Source of the DNA: Methylocystis sp.
Lineage (GTDB): Bacteria > Pseudomonadota > Alphaproteobacteria > Rhizobiales > Beijerinckiaceae
Assembly: GCA_023253795.1 (NCBI GenBank)
Contig: JALRFG010000089.1
Location: 1 to 7,809, forward strand
Length of the DNA: 7,809 nucleotides
Direction: 5' to 3'
Numbering within the stretch: the first letter of the stretch is position 1; each line of letters starts with the position of its first letter. The notes beneath the pieces were generated by a model, which did no database searches, was not told the origin of the DNA, and saw nothing but the letters and a program-made list of their open reading frames with translations. Made by a program: the position numbers and the translations under genes. Shown piece after piece: positions 1-5,221 of this stretch.

Positions 1-1
1 G

Positions 2-925
2 ATGGTCGGCCCCGGCAAGCCCTTCGACACCGATCGCTATTTCCTGATCTGCTCCAATGTCATCGGCGGCTGCCTCGGCTCGACGGGCCCGGCTTCGGTC
101 AATCCCGCGACGGGAAAGCCCTATGGCCTCGACTTTCCGGTCGTCACCATCCGCGACATGGTGCGGGCGCAGACGATGCTGGTCGATCATCTCGGGATCG
201 ATACGCTGTTTTGCGTCGCCGGCGGTTCGATGGGCGGAATGCAGGTGCTGCAGTGGGCGGCGAGCTATCCCGAACGGGTTTTCGCCGCCATGCCGATCGC
301 GACGGCCGCGAAACATTCGGCGCAAAATATCGCTTTTCACGAAGTCGGCCGTCAGGCGGTGATGGCGGATCCGGACTGGCGCGGCGGACGCTATCTCGAA
401 CAGGGCGTGCGGCCGGAAAAGGGCCTCGCGGTGGCGCGCATGTCGGCGCACATCACCTATCTTTCCGAGGCGGCGCTGCAACGTAAATTCGGTCGCAAGC
501 TTCAGGATCGCAGCGCGCCGACTTTTTCATTCGATGCGGATTTTCAGGTCGAGAACTATCTGCGTTATCAGGGATTGGCTTTTGTTGAGCGCTTCGACGC
601 CAACTCCTATCTCTTTGTGACTCGCGCCTGCGATTATTTCGATCTTGGCGCCGATTACGGCGGTTCGCTGGCGCGCGCCTTTAAGGATACGAAAACCCGT
701 TTCTGCGTCGTCGGTTTCGATTCCGATTGGCTCTATCCGACATCGGATTCGCGCGCCATCGTACATGCGCTGAACGCCGGCGGCGCGTCGGTGTCTTTCG
801 TCGAAATCGAATCCGACAAGGGTCACGACGCCTTTTTGCTACATGAGCCGATGTTCATCGCCACGACGCGCGGCTTTCTTGAATCCGCCGCCGCCGCACG
901 CGGTCTGAAAGGCGCGCGCTCATGA
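2..925 (+). CDS. metX: Homoserine O-acyltransferase MetX (5'-truncated by window edge)
   Basis: MetX transfers an acyl group (acetyl, or succinyl in some proteobacterial members) to the hydroxyl of L-homoserine, activating it for sulfur incorporation in cytoplasmic methionine synthesis. The visible 307 residues show the family's alpha/beta-hydrolase features. These are the conserved VGPGKPFDTDRYF opening, the nucleophile elbow GGSMGGMQ with Ser76 of the visible part, the acid in SDWLYP (Asp242) and the catalytic His in GHDAFL (His275). MetX proteins are usually about 370-400 residues, so roughly 70-90 N-terminal residues lie left of the window. The Met at base 2 is an internal conserved residue, not the start. 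The stop overlaps the metW start as ATGA, which indicates translational coupling. The family is certain. Acetyl versus succinyl specificity cannot be settled from this fragment. Confidence 0.95.
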   Translation: MVGPGKPFDTDRYFLICSNVIGGCLGSTGPASVNPATGKPYGLDFPVVTIRDMVRAQTMLVDHLGIDTLFCVAGGSMGGMQVLQWAASYPERVFAAMPIATAAKHSAQNIAFHEVGRQAVMADPDWRGGRYLEQGVRPEKGLAVARMSAHITYLSEAALQRKFGRKLQDRSAPTFSFDADFQVENYLRYQGLAFVERFDANSYLFVTRACDYFDLGADYGGSLARAFKDTKTRFCVVGFDSDWLYPTSDSRAIVHALNAGGASVSFVEIESDKGHDAFLLHEPMFIATTRGFLESAAAARGLKGARS

Positions 926-1554
926 ATGTGTCCGCATCAAAGCCGCGTCGCGATCTTGCGTTGATCGCCGATCTGGTGGAGCCGGGCGCGCGCGTGCTCG
1001 ATGTCGGTTGCGGCGATGGCGCCTTGCTGCAATTGCTGGCCGAGCAGAAAAACGTCGATGGTCGCGGAGTGGAGCTGTCGCAGCGCGGCGTCAATGAATG
1101 CGTGGCGAAGGGACTGTCGGTCATTCAGGGCGACGCCGATACGGATCTGGTCGATTATCCTGACGATGGTTTTGATTATGTGATCCTGTCGCAGACGCTG
1201 CAGGCGACGCGCCAGCCGCGCGAGGCCTTGCGCAACATGCTGCGCATTGGTCGTCGCGCCATTGTCTCCTTCCCGAATTTTGGCCATTGGCGCGTACGCA
1301 CGCAGCTTGCTTTTCTGGGTCGCATGCCGGTGACGGGCAATCTGTCTTATAGCTGGCACGATACGCCCAATATTCATTTGTGCACCATTCGCGATTTTGT
1401 CGAACTGGTTGGCGAGCTTGACGCCTATATCGTGCGCGGCGCGGCGCTTGATCGCACGGGCGCGCCGATCCGTTTCAATGCGCCATGGTGGGTCTGGAAT
1501 TTGATGGGCGAGCAGGCGGTTTTCCTGCTGGAGCGCGCGCCTGCGCAAAAATAA
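922..1554 (+). CDS. metW: MetW, methionine biosynthesis partner of MetX
   Basis: This 210-residue protein has a class I SAM-methyltransferase fold and belongs to the MetW family, which accompanies MetX in many proteobacteria. Work on metXW pairs indicates MetW is needed for full MetX acyltransferase activity, probably as a partner protein; a methylation substrate is not established. Visible motifs are the SAM-binding loop VLDVGCGDG (residues 25-33), the acidic residue after strand 2 in GVELS (Glu51), and the MetW signatures SFPNFGHWRVR (116-126) and TPNIHLCTIRDF (148-159). Length is typical. The ATG at 922 overlaps the metX stop by four bases, with a GAAAGG Shine-Dalgarno at 907-912 inside metX, so the two genes are one operon with coupled translation. 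I see no strong terminator after it, only a 4-bp hairpin near 1599-1609. Confidence 0.95.
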   Translation: MNVSASKPRRDLALIADLVEPGARVLDVGCGDGALLQLLAEQKNVDGRGVELSQRGVNECVAKGLSVIQGDADTDLVDYPDDGFDYVILSQTLQATRQPREALRNMLRIGRRAIVSFPNFGHWRVRTQLAFLGRMPVTGNLSYSWHDTPNIHLCTIRDFVELVGELDAYIVRGAALDRTGAPIRFNAPWWVWNLMGEQAVFLLERAPAQK

Positions 1555-1648
1555 GGCGTATTGTGTCACGGTTAACGCGCCATGCGACGGTTTGTCCCGC
1601 CGCTTCGGCTTTCGTCTCCGGCGCATTCGCGTTAGCGTGGATATAAGT

Positions 1649-1662
1649 CAAGTAATTGCTTG
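1649..1662. promoter_or_regulatory. Near-perfect 14-base palindrome, possible operator
   Basis: The sequence CAAGTAATTGCTTG is self-complementary at 12 of 14 positions (CAAGnAATTnCTTG). It lies in an AT-richer patch of an otherwise GC-rich gap, about 115 bases upstream of the regulator gene. Symmetry and position suggest a dimeric regulator site. It does not match the FNR-type TTG-N8-CAA pattern, and no protein can be assigned to it. Confidence 0.3.
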
Positions 1663-1724
1663 TTCCCGGTAGCGAGATCGTCAGCGGCGGCGATCCTGCT
1701 TCATTCGGGAAACGGCCAGCATCA

Positions 1725-1747
1725 GCCCAGGCTGGATGCCCAGGCTG
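1725..1747. repeat. Tandem 10-base direct repeat (period 13)
   Basis: GCCCAGGCTG occurs at 1725-1734 and again at 1738-1747, separated by GAT. The first copy also lies within a small inverted repeat, CAGCC-CA-GGCTG (1723-1734). It lies just upstream of the Shine-Dalgarno of the Crp/Fnr-type gene, so it could be a regulatory repeat or a local duplication. Only the repeat itself is directly seen. Confidence 0.6.
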
Positions 1748-1760
1748 CCCATGGCGAGCT

Positions 1761-1768
1761 GAGGGAGG
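1761..1768 (+). promoter_or_regulatory. Shine-Dalgarno favouring a TTG start
   Basis: GAGGGAGG lies 9 bases before a TTG codon at 1778 but 21 bases before the in-frame ATG at 1790. This spacing favours initiation at TTG, giving a protein four residues longer at its N-terminus than the ATG start would. Confidence 0.55.
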
Positions 1769-1777
1769 CCACGGACC

Positions 1778-2587
1778 TTGCGATCCGACATGAATGATCT
1801 GACCATTGGTCTTGGCGCGCGAAAGGCGCGCGCCATGCGTCGCGGCGATCGTCTGAAAATCGCTGAAGCCTTTTCACTGCGTGATTTGCCGCTCTTCGCC
1901 AATATTGACGATGAAACGCTGTCAACGCTTGCGCTTGAGGCGAAAGTGGAGAGTTGCGAGGCTGGCGTCACGATCTTTCGTCAGGGTGATCCGATCGTTT
2001 CGATCGTTGTTGTCCTGAGTGGCTTTGTAAAACTTATGCGTATTGCGCCGGGCGGCGATGAAACATTGATCGCCATTCGCGCCAATGGCGAGACGATTGT
2101 CGAGCCGGTGATGGGCCCGGATGAGACATATGGCGTCTCCGCCGAGACCGTCGGTCCCACAACCATCGTCAAAGTGCCGGCGGCGCGATTTGCGCGTCTT
2201 GCCAAAGAATCTGCGGCGCTGGGCGCCGCCGTAGAGCAGGACGCCAAAAATCGTATCGCGGGACTGGTCGCCGAGATCGAGTCTCTGAAATCCCAGAACG
2301 CCGATCTGCGTCTGGCGAATTTCATTCTGTCGCTTTGCCCGCCGGGCGAAGAGCAGTGCCGCTTCCGTCTGCCCTATGACAAGCGTCTGATCGCCGCCTT
2401 GCTCGGCGTCAAGCAGGAAACCCTGTCGCGCGCCTTCGCCAAATTGCGCGAACATGGGGTGCGCACGGAAACGCGCGATATTCTGGTGGAGAGCGTTTCG
2501 CGTCTCGTCGCCCAGTGCGAGCATCTTGGCCGCGCCATGCGTCCGCCAGAGCGGACAGGTCGATTGACGCGCGACAACGCCGCCTGA
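1778..2587 (+). CDS. Crp/Fnr-superfamily transcriptional regulator (Dnr/FixK-like, no Fe-S cluster)
   Basis: This 269-residue protein has the three-part Crp/Fnr layout: a cyclic-nucleotide-binding-like beta-roll (about 33-140), a long dimerisation helix (about 145-182) and a winged HTH (about 197-247). The recognition helix contains ETLSR (Glu214, Ser217, Arg218), equivalent to ETISR of FNR, which reads TTGAT half-sites. The HTH entry LPYDKRLIAALLG resembles Dnr-type proteins. FNR's N-terminal cysteine cluster is absent: the only cysteines are 60, 187, 194 and 247, so a classical [4Fe-4S] oxygen sensor is unlikely. The arginine-serine phosphate-binding motif of true Crp is not visible either, so cAMP is improbable. 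The signal is unknown; Dnr-type NO/heme or FixK-type signal-free action are possibilities. The start is taken at TTG because of Shine-Dalgarno spacing; ATG 1790 is the alternative. Roughly 30 N-terminal residues before the beta-roll and about 20 charged C-terminal residues flank the core. Confidence 0.88.
   Translation: MRSDMNDLTIGLGARKARAMRRGDRLKIAEAFSLRDLPLFANIDDETLSTLALEAKVESCEAGVTIFRQGDPIVSIVVVLSGFVKLMRIAPGGDETLIAIRANGETIVEPVMGPDETYGVSAETVGPTTIVKVPAARFARLAKESAALGAAVEQDAKNRIAGLVAEIESLKSQNADLRLANFILSLCPPGEEQCRFRLPYDKRLIAALLGVKQETLSRAFAKLREHGVRTETRDILVESVSRLVAQCEHLGRAMRPPERTGRLTRDNAA
2564..2577. promoter_or_regulatory. Candidate FNR/Dnr-type binding site
   Basis: TTGAC-GCGC-GACAA is a 14-base palindrome-like site with the TTG-N8-CAA spacing recognised by FNR, FixK and Dnr proteins. 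It sits inside the last codons of the regulator gene whose own recognition helix (ETLSR) is of that type, and about 150 bases before the DUF1636 start. The half-sites (TTGAC and TTGTC) are imperfect against TTGAT, and a short motif like this can occur by chance. Confidence 0.3.
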
Positions 2588-2592
2588 ATATT
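2564..2592 (+). promoter_or_regulatory. Possible sigma-70-type promoter for the DUF1636 gene
   Basis: TTGACG (2564-2569, five of six matches to TTGACA) is followed after 17 bases by AATATT (2587-2592, four of six to TATAAT), the only AT-rich patch nearby. Transcription would start near 2599 and give a leader of about 115 bases. The -35 overlaps the candidate FNR-type site, so bound regulator could block or tune it. This is inference from motif matching. Confidence 0.35.
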
Positions 2593-2597
2593 TACTG

Positions 2598-2615
2598 CGA
2601 CGCGGTTTCGCGTCG
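2598..2615 (+). terminator. GC-rich hairpin after the regulator stop codon
   Basis: CGACGCG and CGCGTCG form a perfect 7-bp stem around a GTTT loop, starting ten bases after the regulator's stop. No T-tract follows, so it is not a classical intrinsic terminator. It may protect the 3' end, assist Rho-independent pausing, or be the first element of the leader of the next gene. Confidence 0.4.
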
Positions 2616-2625
2616 GACGTCGACG

Positions 2626-2637
2626 CATGACGTCATG
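2626..2637. promoter_or_regulatory. Perfect 12-base palindrome CATGACGTCATG
   Basis: CATGACGTCATG is fully self-complementary and includes GACGTC, a second copy of which lies 13 bases upstream (2616-2621). A protein-binding operator is one reading; RNA structure in the DUF1636 leader is another. No regulator can be named. Confidence 0.4.
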
Positions 2638-2662
2638 GACAGCGCGCCACCAAGGTCGTATG

Positions 2663-2698
2663 AGGCCCCGCATCTTTCCTGATGCGGCCTGACGCATC
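2663..2698 (+). promoter_or_regulatory. Two mutually exclusive hairpins before the DUF1636 start
   Basis: Three complementary segments sit in a row: A, CCGCATC (2668-2674); B, GATGCGG (2681-2687); C, CGCATC (2693-2698). A and B form a 7-bp stem with a 6-base loop, which can extend by AGG/CCT (2663-2665 with 2688-2690) across a 2-base bulge. B and C form an alternative 6-bp stem with a 6-base loop ending three bases before the weak ribosome-binding region. Such an arrangement could switch access to the ribosome-binding site. There is no T-run. The pairings are directly visible; a regulatory role is inference. Confidence 0.35.
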
Positions 2699-2712
2699 TT
2701 GTGGAATCGCCG

Positions 2713-3072
2713 ATGTCCGAAACGCAAATGACGATTTTTGTCTGTGGCGCCTGCAAAGCGGGCGAGGATGGCGCATCGCGTCCCGGCGAACGCCTGATCG
2801 AGGCGCTCAGCACACGATGCGGCGGCGAGGGCGTCAAAATAGCCGTGCAGTCCGTCGATTGTCTCGCCGTATGTAAGCGACCAGCGACAATCTCCTTCGC
2901 CGCGCCCGGCAAATGGACCTATGTCATCGGCGATATCGACGTTGACGCGCATGTCGACGATGTGATCGTCGCCGCGCAGGCCTATGCCGAGAGCGACACA
3001 GGCATTGTCGCGTGGAAGCAGCGGCCGGCGTTTTTCCGCAAAGGCGTCATCGCGCGCGTGCCGCCACTGTAA
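2713..3072 (+). CDS. DUF1636 family protein (probable metal/Fe-S-binding, thioredoxin-like ferredoxin type)
   Basis: This 119-residue protein is recognised as DUF1636. It has CGAC (Cys11, Cys14) in an N-terminal strand-turn, then DCLAVC (Cys50, Cys54), a central GKWTYVIGDID segment, and the family's C-terminal W-x-x-RP ... RKGVIARVPP ending (101-118). Cys36 is an additional cysteine. A CxxC plus CxxxC layout in a small protein suggests a [2Fe-2S] cluster or other metal site in a thioredoxin-like ferredoxin fold. The biochemical role is unknown; I recall family members lying near cobalamin-related genes, but none is visible here. No signal peptide is seen, so it is probably cytoplasmic. The ATG at 2713 is chosen because MSETQMTIFVCGAC matches the usual length before CxxC and GTGGA lies 7 bases upstream. 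GTG at 2701 is the in-frame alternative. The gene converges with ppa. Confidence 0.85.
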   Translation: MSETQMTIFVCGACKAGEDGASRPGERLIEALSTRCGGEGVKIAVQSVDCLAVCKRPATISFAAPGKWTYVIGDIDVDAHVDDVIVAAQAYAESDTGIVAWKQRPAFFRKGVIARVPPL

Positions 3073-3114
3073 CCAGGTCGGCGGCGCCGCGCTTCTTGTG
3101 TATGCTCTTTGCGC

Positions 3115-3648
3115 TTACTTGGCGTTTTTGGCCCGCTCGATGGCGCTGGTGATCAATGCGCGCGCCGCTTCGGCGTCGCCCCAGCCAGCGATCTTCGCCC
3201 ATTTATTGGGTTCGAGATCCTTGTAGTGCACAAAGAAATGCTCGATGCGCCGCCAGGTCATTTCCTGCAGATCGGTGTAATTATGCACATCGACATAGCG
3301 CGGCGTCAGACGCGCTGAGGGGACGGCGATGATTTTTTCGTCGCCGCCCGCTTCATCCTCCATGCGCAGCACGCCGATCGGCCGCACCGACATCACGGCG
3401 CCGGGCGCGATCGGGCGCGTGTTGGCGATCAGCACGTCGCAGGGATCGCCGTCGTCTGAAAGCGTGTGGGGAATGAAGCCGTAATTGCCGGGATAGCGCA
3501 TCGCCGTATAGAGAAAACGGTCGACGAATAATGTGCCGGACGCCTTGTCGAGCTCATATTTGATCGGCTCGCCGCCCAGCGGCACCTCGACTACCACATT
3601 GACTTCATGCGGCGGGTTTTCGCCGATCGAAATGGCGTCGAGACGCAT
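3115..3648 (-). CDS. ppa: Family I inorganic pyrophosphatase
   Basis: This cytoplasmic enzyme hydrolyses pyrophosphate to two phosphates with Mg2+, pulling biosynthetic reactions forward. At 177 residues it matches the 176-residue E. coli enzyme almost throughout. The signature DGDPCDVL supplies metal ligands Asp66, Asp68 and Asp71. The other active-site equivalents are present: Glu21, Lys30, Glu32, Arg44, Tyr56, Asp98, Asp103, Lys105, Tyr142 and Lys143. The ATG is preceded by AAAGGAG (complement of 3657-3663) at 8-base spacing, a strong ribosome-binding site. The gene lies 96 bases downstream of the anti-sigma gene on the same strand and could be reached by read-through, but its own promoter is likely. 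It converges with the DUF1636 gene, 42 bases between stops, with no clear intrinsic terminator. Confidence 0.97.
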   Translation of the reverse strand: MRLDAISIGENPPHEVNVVVEVPLGGEPIKYELDKASGTLFVDRFLYTAMRYPGNYGFIPHTLSDDGDPCDVLIANTRPIAPGAVMSVRPIGVLRMEDEAGGDEKIIAVPSARLTPRYVDVHNYTDLQEMTWRRIEHFFVHYKDLEPNKWAKIAGWGDAEAARALITSAIERAKNAK

Positions 3649-3744
3649 ACGGACTGCTCCTTTGGATTGTATCGCCGGTGGGGAGTGCGGCGGCGCTGGT
3701 TGGTCTCTGCATAACCGATTCGCGCGCGACGCCGAAAAAGGCTC
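3649..3744 (-). promoter_or_regulatory. Spacer between anti-sigma gene and ppa
   Basis: This 96-base gap contains the ppa ribosome-binding site and a run of five T on the coding strand (complement of 3735-3739) just after the anti-sigma stop. The T-run has no convincing stem before it, so I do not call a terminator. TACAAT (complement of 3665-3670) looks like a -10 but would place the start inside the ribosome-binding site. No promoter is assigned. Confidence 0.4.
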
Positions 3745-4629
3745 TCAGGGCGTTGGCGTCGTGACCAGCGCGGCGGCGCGTTCGGCCGCCGCCTGCATGG
3801 CGTCCGGCGGGAGGGGCCCAACCAGCACAAAGGCGAAGTCGGCGGCGCGCCATTCGATGGCGGTGACGCCAAAGCCGCCGCGCGGCGCCGGGGGGGCGGC
3901 GGCGAATACGGCGCGCTCGAAATAGAGCCCGACGCGCCCGCCGTCGGCGCGTTCGTAAATCAGAAAGCCGGCCGGACCGGAGACGCCGGGGACGATGCGG
4001 CCGCCCAGCAGGCGCAGATCCTGCGCCGAGAGATCGGGAATGCGTGAAAAGCCAACCCGCGTCTTCAGGCGATCGGCCAGCTCGTCGCGCCGCGTCGCAT
4101 CGAATTCAACCGGATGGGCGTCCACCGTGTAGGTCGCATAGGTGAGGCCGGCGCGGGAAACATAGCCCTGCGAAAAAGCGGTGGGGGCGGGCGCTCGCGG
4201 CGCCTCGCTGCGGCCGCCGGCGAAGACAAAAGCCGCTAGCCCCGCAAGCGCCAGGCCCGAAACCAGCAGCAGGGCGGAGATCAGGGCCGCCTGGCGGCGT
4301 TGTCGGACGCGCAAATCCTCGATCCTGCGCGGTCGCGGCGTCCCGCTCGGCCGGCCCCAGTGGGTGGCGCCGGTTTCAATCGGCCCCTGCGACTGGGCGG
4401 CGGCGCGAGTCGCGGCGGTGCGCAGCGACAATGGCGGGGTTTCCAGCGCAATGGGCTCAAAAGCGGCGCGCAGGGCGGCGTTCTGGCGTCGCCAGTCTTC
4501 GACCAACGCCGCGTCGCCCGGATGCAGCAACAAATGATCTTCGACCCGTCGGCGATGATCCGGATCGAGCTCGCCATCGACCAGCGCGTGCAGATCGGTT
4601 TCGTCGACGAAGGTGGAGGGCGGCGACAC
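3745..4629 (-). CDS. Membrane-bound anti-sigma factor lacking zinc ligands
   Basis: This 294-residue protein probably holds the sigma factor encoded immediately upstream at the membrane until a signal arrives. The N-terminus (about 9-58) has the anti-sigma pattern: DLHALVDGELDP, then RRVEDHLLLHPGDAALVEDWRRQN. The zinc motif H-x3-C-x2-C is replaced here by His32-x3-His36-x2-Asp39, so it is probably a zinc-free anti-sigma domain. A proline-rich linker leads to one transmembrane helix (about 114-138, preceded by RVRQRRQ, consistent with the N-terminus inside). A periplasmic domain of about 155 residues follows; I do not recognise a named ligand domain in it. It starts with GTG. The Shine-Dalgarno TAGGA overlaps the TAG stop of the sigma gene, 7 bases upstream, so translation is probably coupled. 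This membership (COG5662-like) is inferred from pattern and context. Confidence 0.82.
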   Translation of the reverse strand: MSPPSTFVDETDLHALVDGELDPDHRRRVEDHLLLHPGDAALVEDWRRQNAALRAAFEPIALETPPLSLRTAATRAAAQSQGPIETGATHWGRPSGTPRPRRIEDLRVRQRRQAALISALLLVSGLALAGLAAFVFAGGRSEAPRAPAPTAFSQGYVSRAGLTYATYTVDAHPVEFDATRRDELADRLKTRVGFSRIPDLSAQDLRLLGGRIVPGVSGPAGFLIYERADGGRVGLYFERAVFAAAPPAPRGGFGVTAIEWRAADFAFVLVGPLPPDAMQAAAERAAALVTTPTP

Positions 4630-4636
4630 GTCGGTC

Positions 4637-5152
4637 CTATTTCACAACGCGCAGATGCGGCGCCTGCGGATGCGCGCGCGGGGCGTCCGTCGTCTCGGTC
4701 ATCTCGGCTGGCGCGCCGGCGTCGCTGGCCAGCGCCTGACGAGCGCGCCGCAGCCACGCCAGAACGCTTTCGCGCGGGGCGCCGACGATGCGGGCGGTCG
4801 CGTCATAGCCAAAACCTTCGAGCGAAATCAGCAGCAAAACCGCACGTTCCTCAAAGGGCAGGGCGGCGAGGCCATGGACGATGGCCGGATGGCGTGGCCC
4901 CGGCGGCGGCGCGTCCACCAGCTTGCGGGCGGCGAGGGCGGTCACGGCGATATAGGCCTCCAGCCGGGCCTCCTCCGGTCCCGCCGGCCGTAATTCTCGC
5001 GCAAACAGACGCGCGCCGACGCTTTGCAGCGCGCTCTGCGTCAGGCCGTCGGCCACTGCGGCGGCGGCGCCGGCGCCCAATGCGCGGGCGTAGCGACGCA
5101 GGCCGGGCGTGGCCTCGGATAGAGCGGCGAGAATCTCACTATTGACGCGCAT
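4637..5152 (-). CDS. Divergent ECF-type RNA polymerase sigma factor
   Basis: This 171-residue protein has a clear sigma region 4: LPFEERAVLLLISLEGFGYD (about 98-117), then an HTH reading ATARIVGAPRESVLAWLRRARQAL, parallel to the usual LPxxxRxxLLL-x-EGxSYxExAxxxG-x-VxSxLxRAR pattern. Region 2 is weak: residues 8-48 (LRRYARALG ... VADGLTQSAL) resemble region 2.1-2.2. The segment expected to read the -10 (usual W-L-x-x-IARN) is RLEAYIAVTALAARKLVD, and the linker is short and proline-rich. About 35 C-terminal residues follow region 4. With the anti-sigma gene directly downstream, an ECF sigma/anti-sigma unit is the best reading. A degenerate sigma with a different role is possible. The ATG at 5152 has no good Shine-Dalgarno. 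The promoter upstream is described separately. Confidence 0.8.
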   Translation of the reverse strand: MRVNSEILAALSEATPGLRRYARALGAGAAAAVADGLTQSALQSVGARLFARELRPAGPEEARLEAYIAVTALAARKLVDAPPPGPRHPAIVHGLAALPFEERAVLLLISLEGFGYDATARIVGAPRESVLAWLRRARQALASDAGAPAEMTETTDAPRAHPQAPHLRVVK

Positions 5153-5184
5153 TGAGGGGCTACACGGTCGCTCGAAAGAGAAAA

Positions 5185-5200
5185 CCTATGACACTATAGG
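5185..5200. repeat. Inverted repeat CCTAT-N6-ATAGG over the -10 element
   Basis: The two 5-base arms at 5185-5189 and 5196-5200 are exact complements around a 6-base spacer and cover the predicted -10 of the sigma operon promoter. A repressor bound here would block that promoter. The arms are short, so chance symmetry is possible. Confidence 0.4.
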
Positions 5201-5221
5201 CAAAAGCCCTGAACTATCCAA
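5193..5221 (-). promoter_or_regulatory. Sigma-70-type promoter of the sigma/anti-sigma unit
   Basis: On the minus strand TTGGAT (complement of 5216-5221) is followed after exactly 17 bases by TATAGT (complement of 5193-5198), five of six to TATAAT. Transcription would start near 5186, about 34 bases before the sigma ATG. The -10 overlaps the inverted repeat CCTAT-N6-ATAGG (5185-5200), a plausible operator. I did not find a typical ECF GGAAC/CGTT promoter pair here. Confidence 0.45.

Larger units (their letters stand above)
1555..1777. other. metW-to-regulator intergenic region
   Basis: This 223-base gap contains no supportable gene. It holds a weak hairpin, GCCG-CTT-CGGC (1599-1609), followed by TTTCGTCT, which could be a poor terminator for metXW. 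It also holds an AT-richer patch around 1641-1663 containing TATAAG and a near-palindrome, a 10-base tandem direct repeat at 1725-1747, and a strong Shine-Dalgarno at 1761-1768. The promoter of the downstream regulator is expected here, but I could not identify a convincing -35/-10 pair. Confidence 0.6.

Noticed and set aside
937..1626. Open reading frame of 229 codons on the minus strand opposite metW
   Set aside because: Arg/Gln/His-rich composition typical of the antisense frame of a GC-rich gene; no motif, and metW on the other strand is unambiguous.
1751..1762. Three-codon open frame (ATG GCG AGC TGA) ending in the regulator's Shine-Dalgarno
   Set aside because: No ribosome-binding site of its own was seen, and so short a frame is expected by chance.
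1922..2524. Open reading frame of 200 codons on the minus strand opposite the Crp/Fnr-type gene
   Set aside because: Antisense shadow without recognisable domain; the plus-strand regulator explains the region.
2374..2952. Minus-strand open frame bridging the regulator end and the DUF1636 gene
   Set aside because: Overlaps two recognised genes, has no family signature and no convincing ribosome-binding site.
3073..3114. GCGGCGCCGC palindrome between the converging DUF1636 and ppa stops as a bidirectional terminator
   Set aside because: The 10-base self-complementary stretch leaves no loop and no T-tract follows on either strand.
3729..3759. ACGCC/GGCGT inverted repeat with T-run as terminator of the anti-sigma gene
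   Set aside because: Only five paired bases with a 21-base loop that includes the stop codon, and the T-run is inside the loop and not after the stem.
4300..5145. Plus-strand open frame of 281 codons opposite the sigma/anti-sigma genes
   Set aside because: Extremely Arg/Ala/Gly-rich antisense of GC-rich coding DNA; the sigma region 4 and the transmembrane anti-sigma on the minus strand are coherent.
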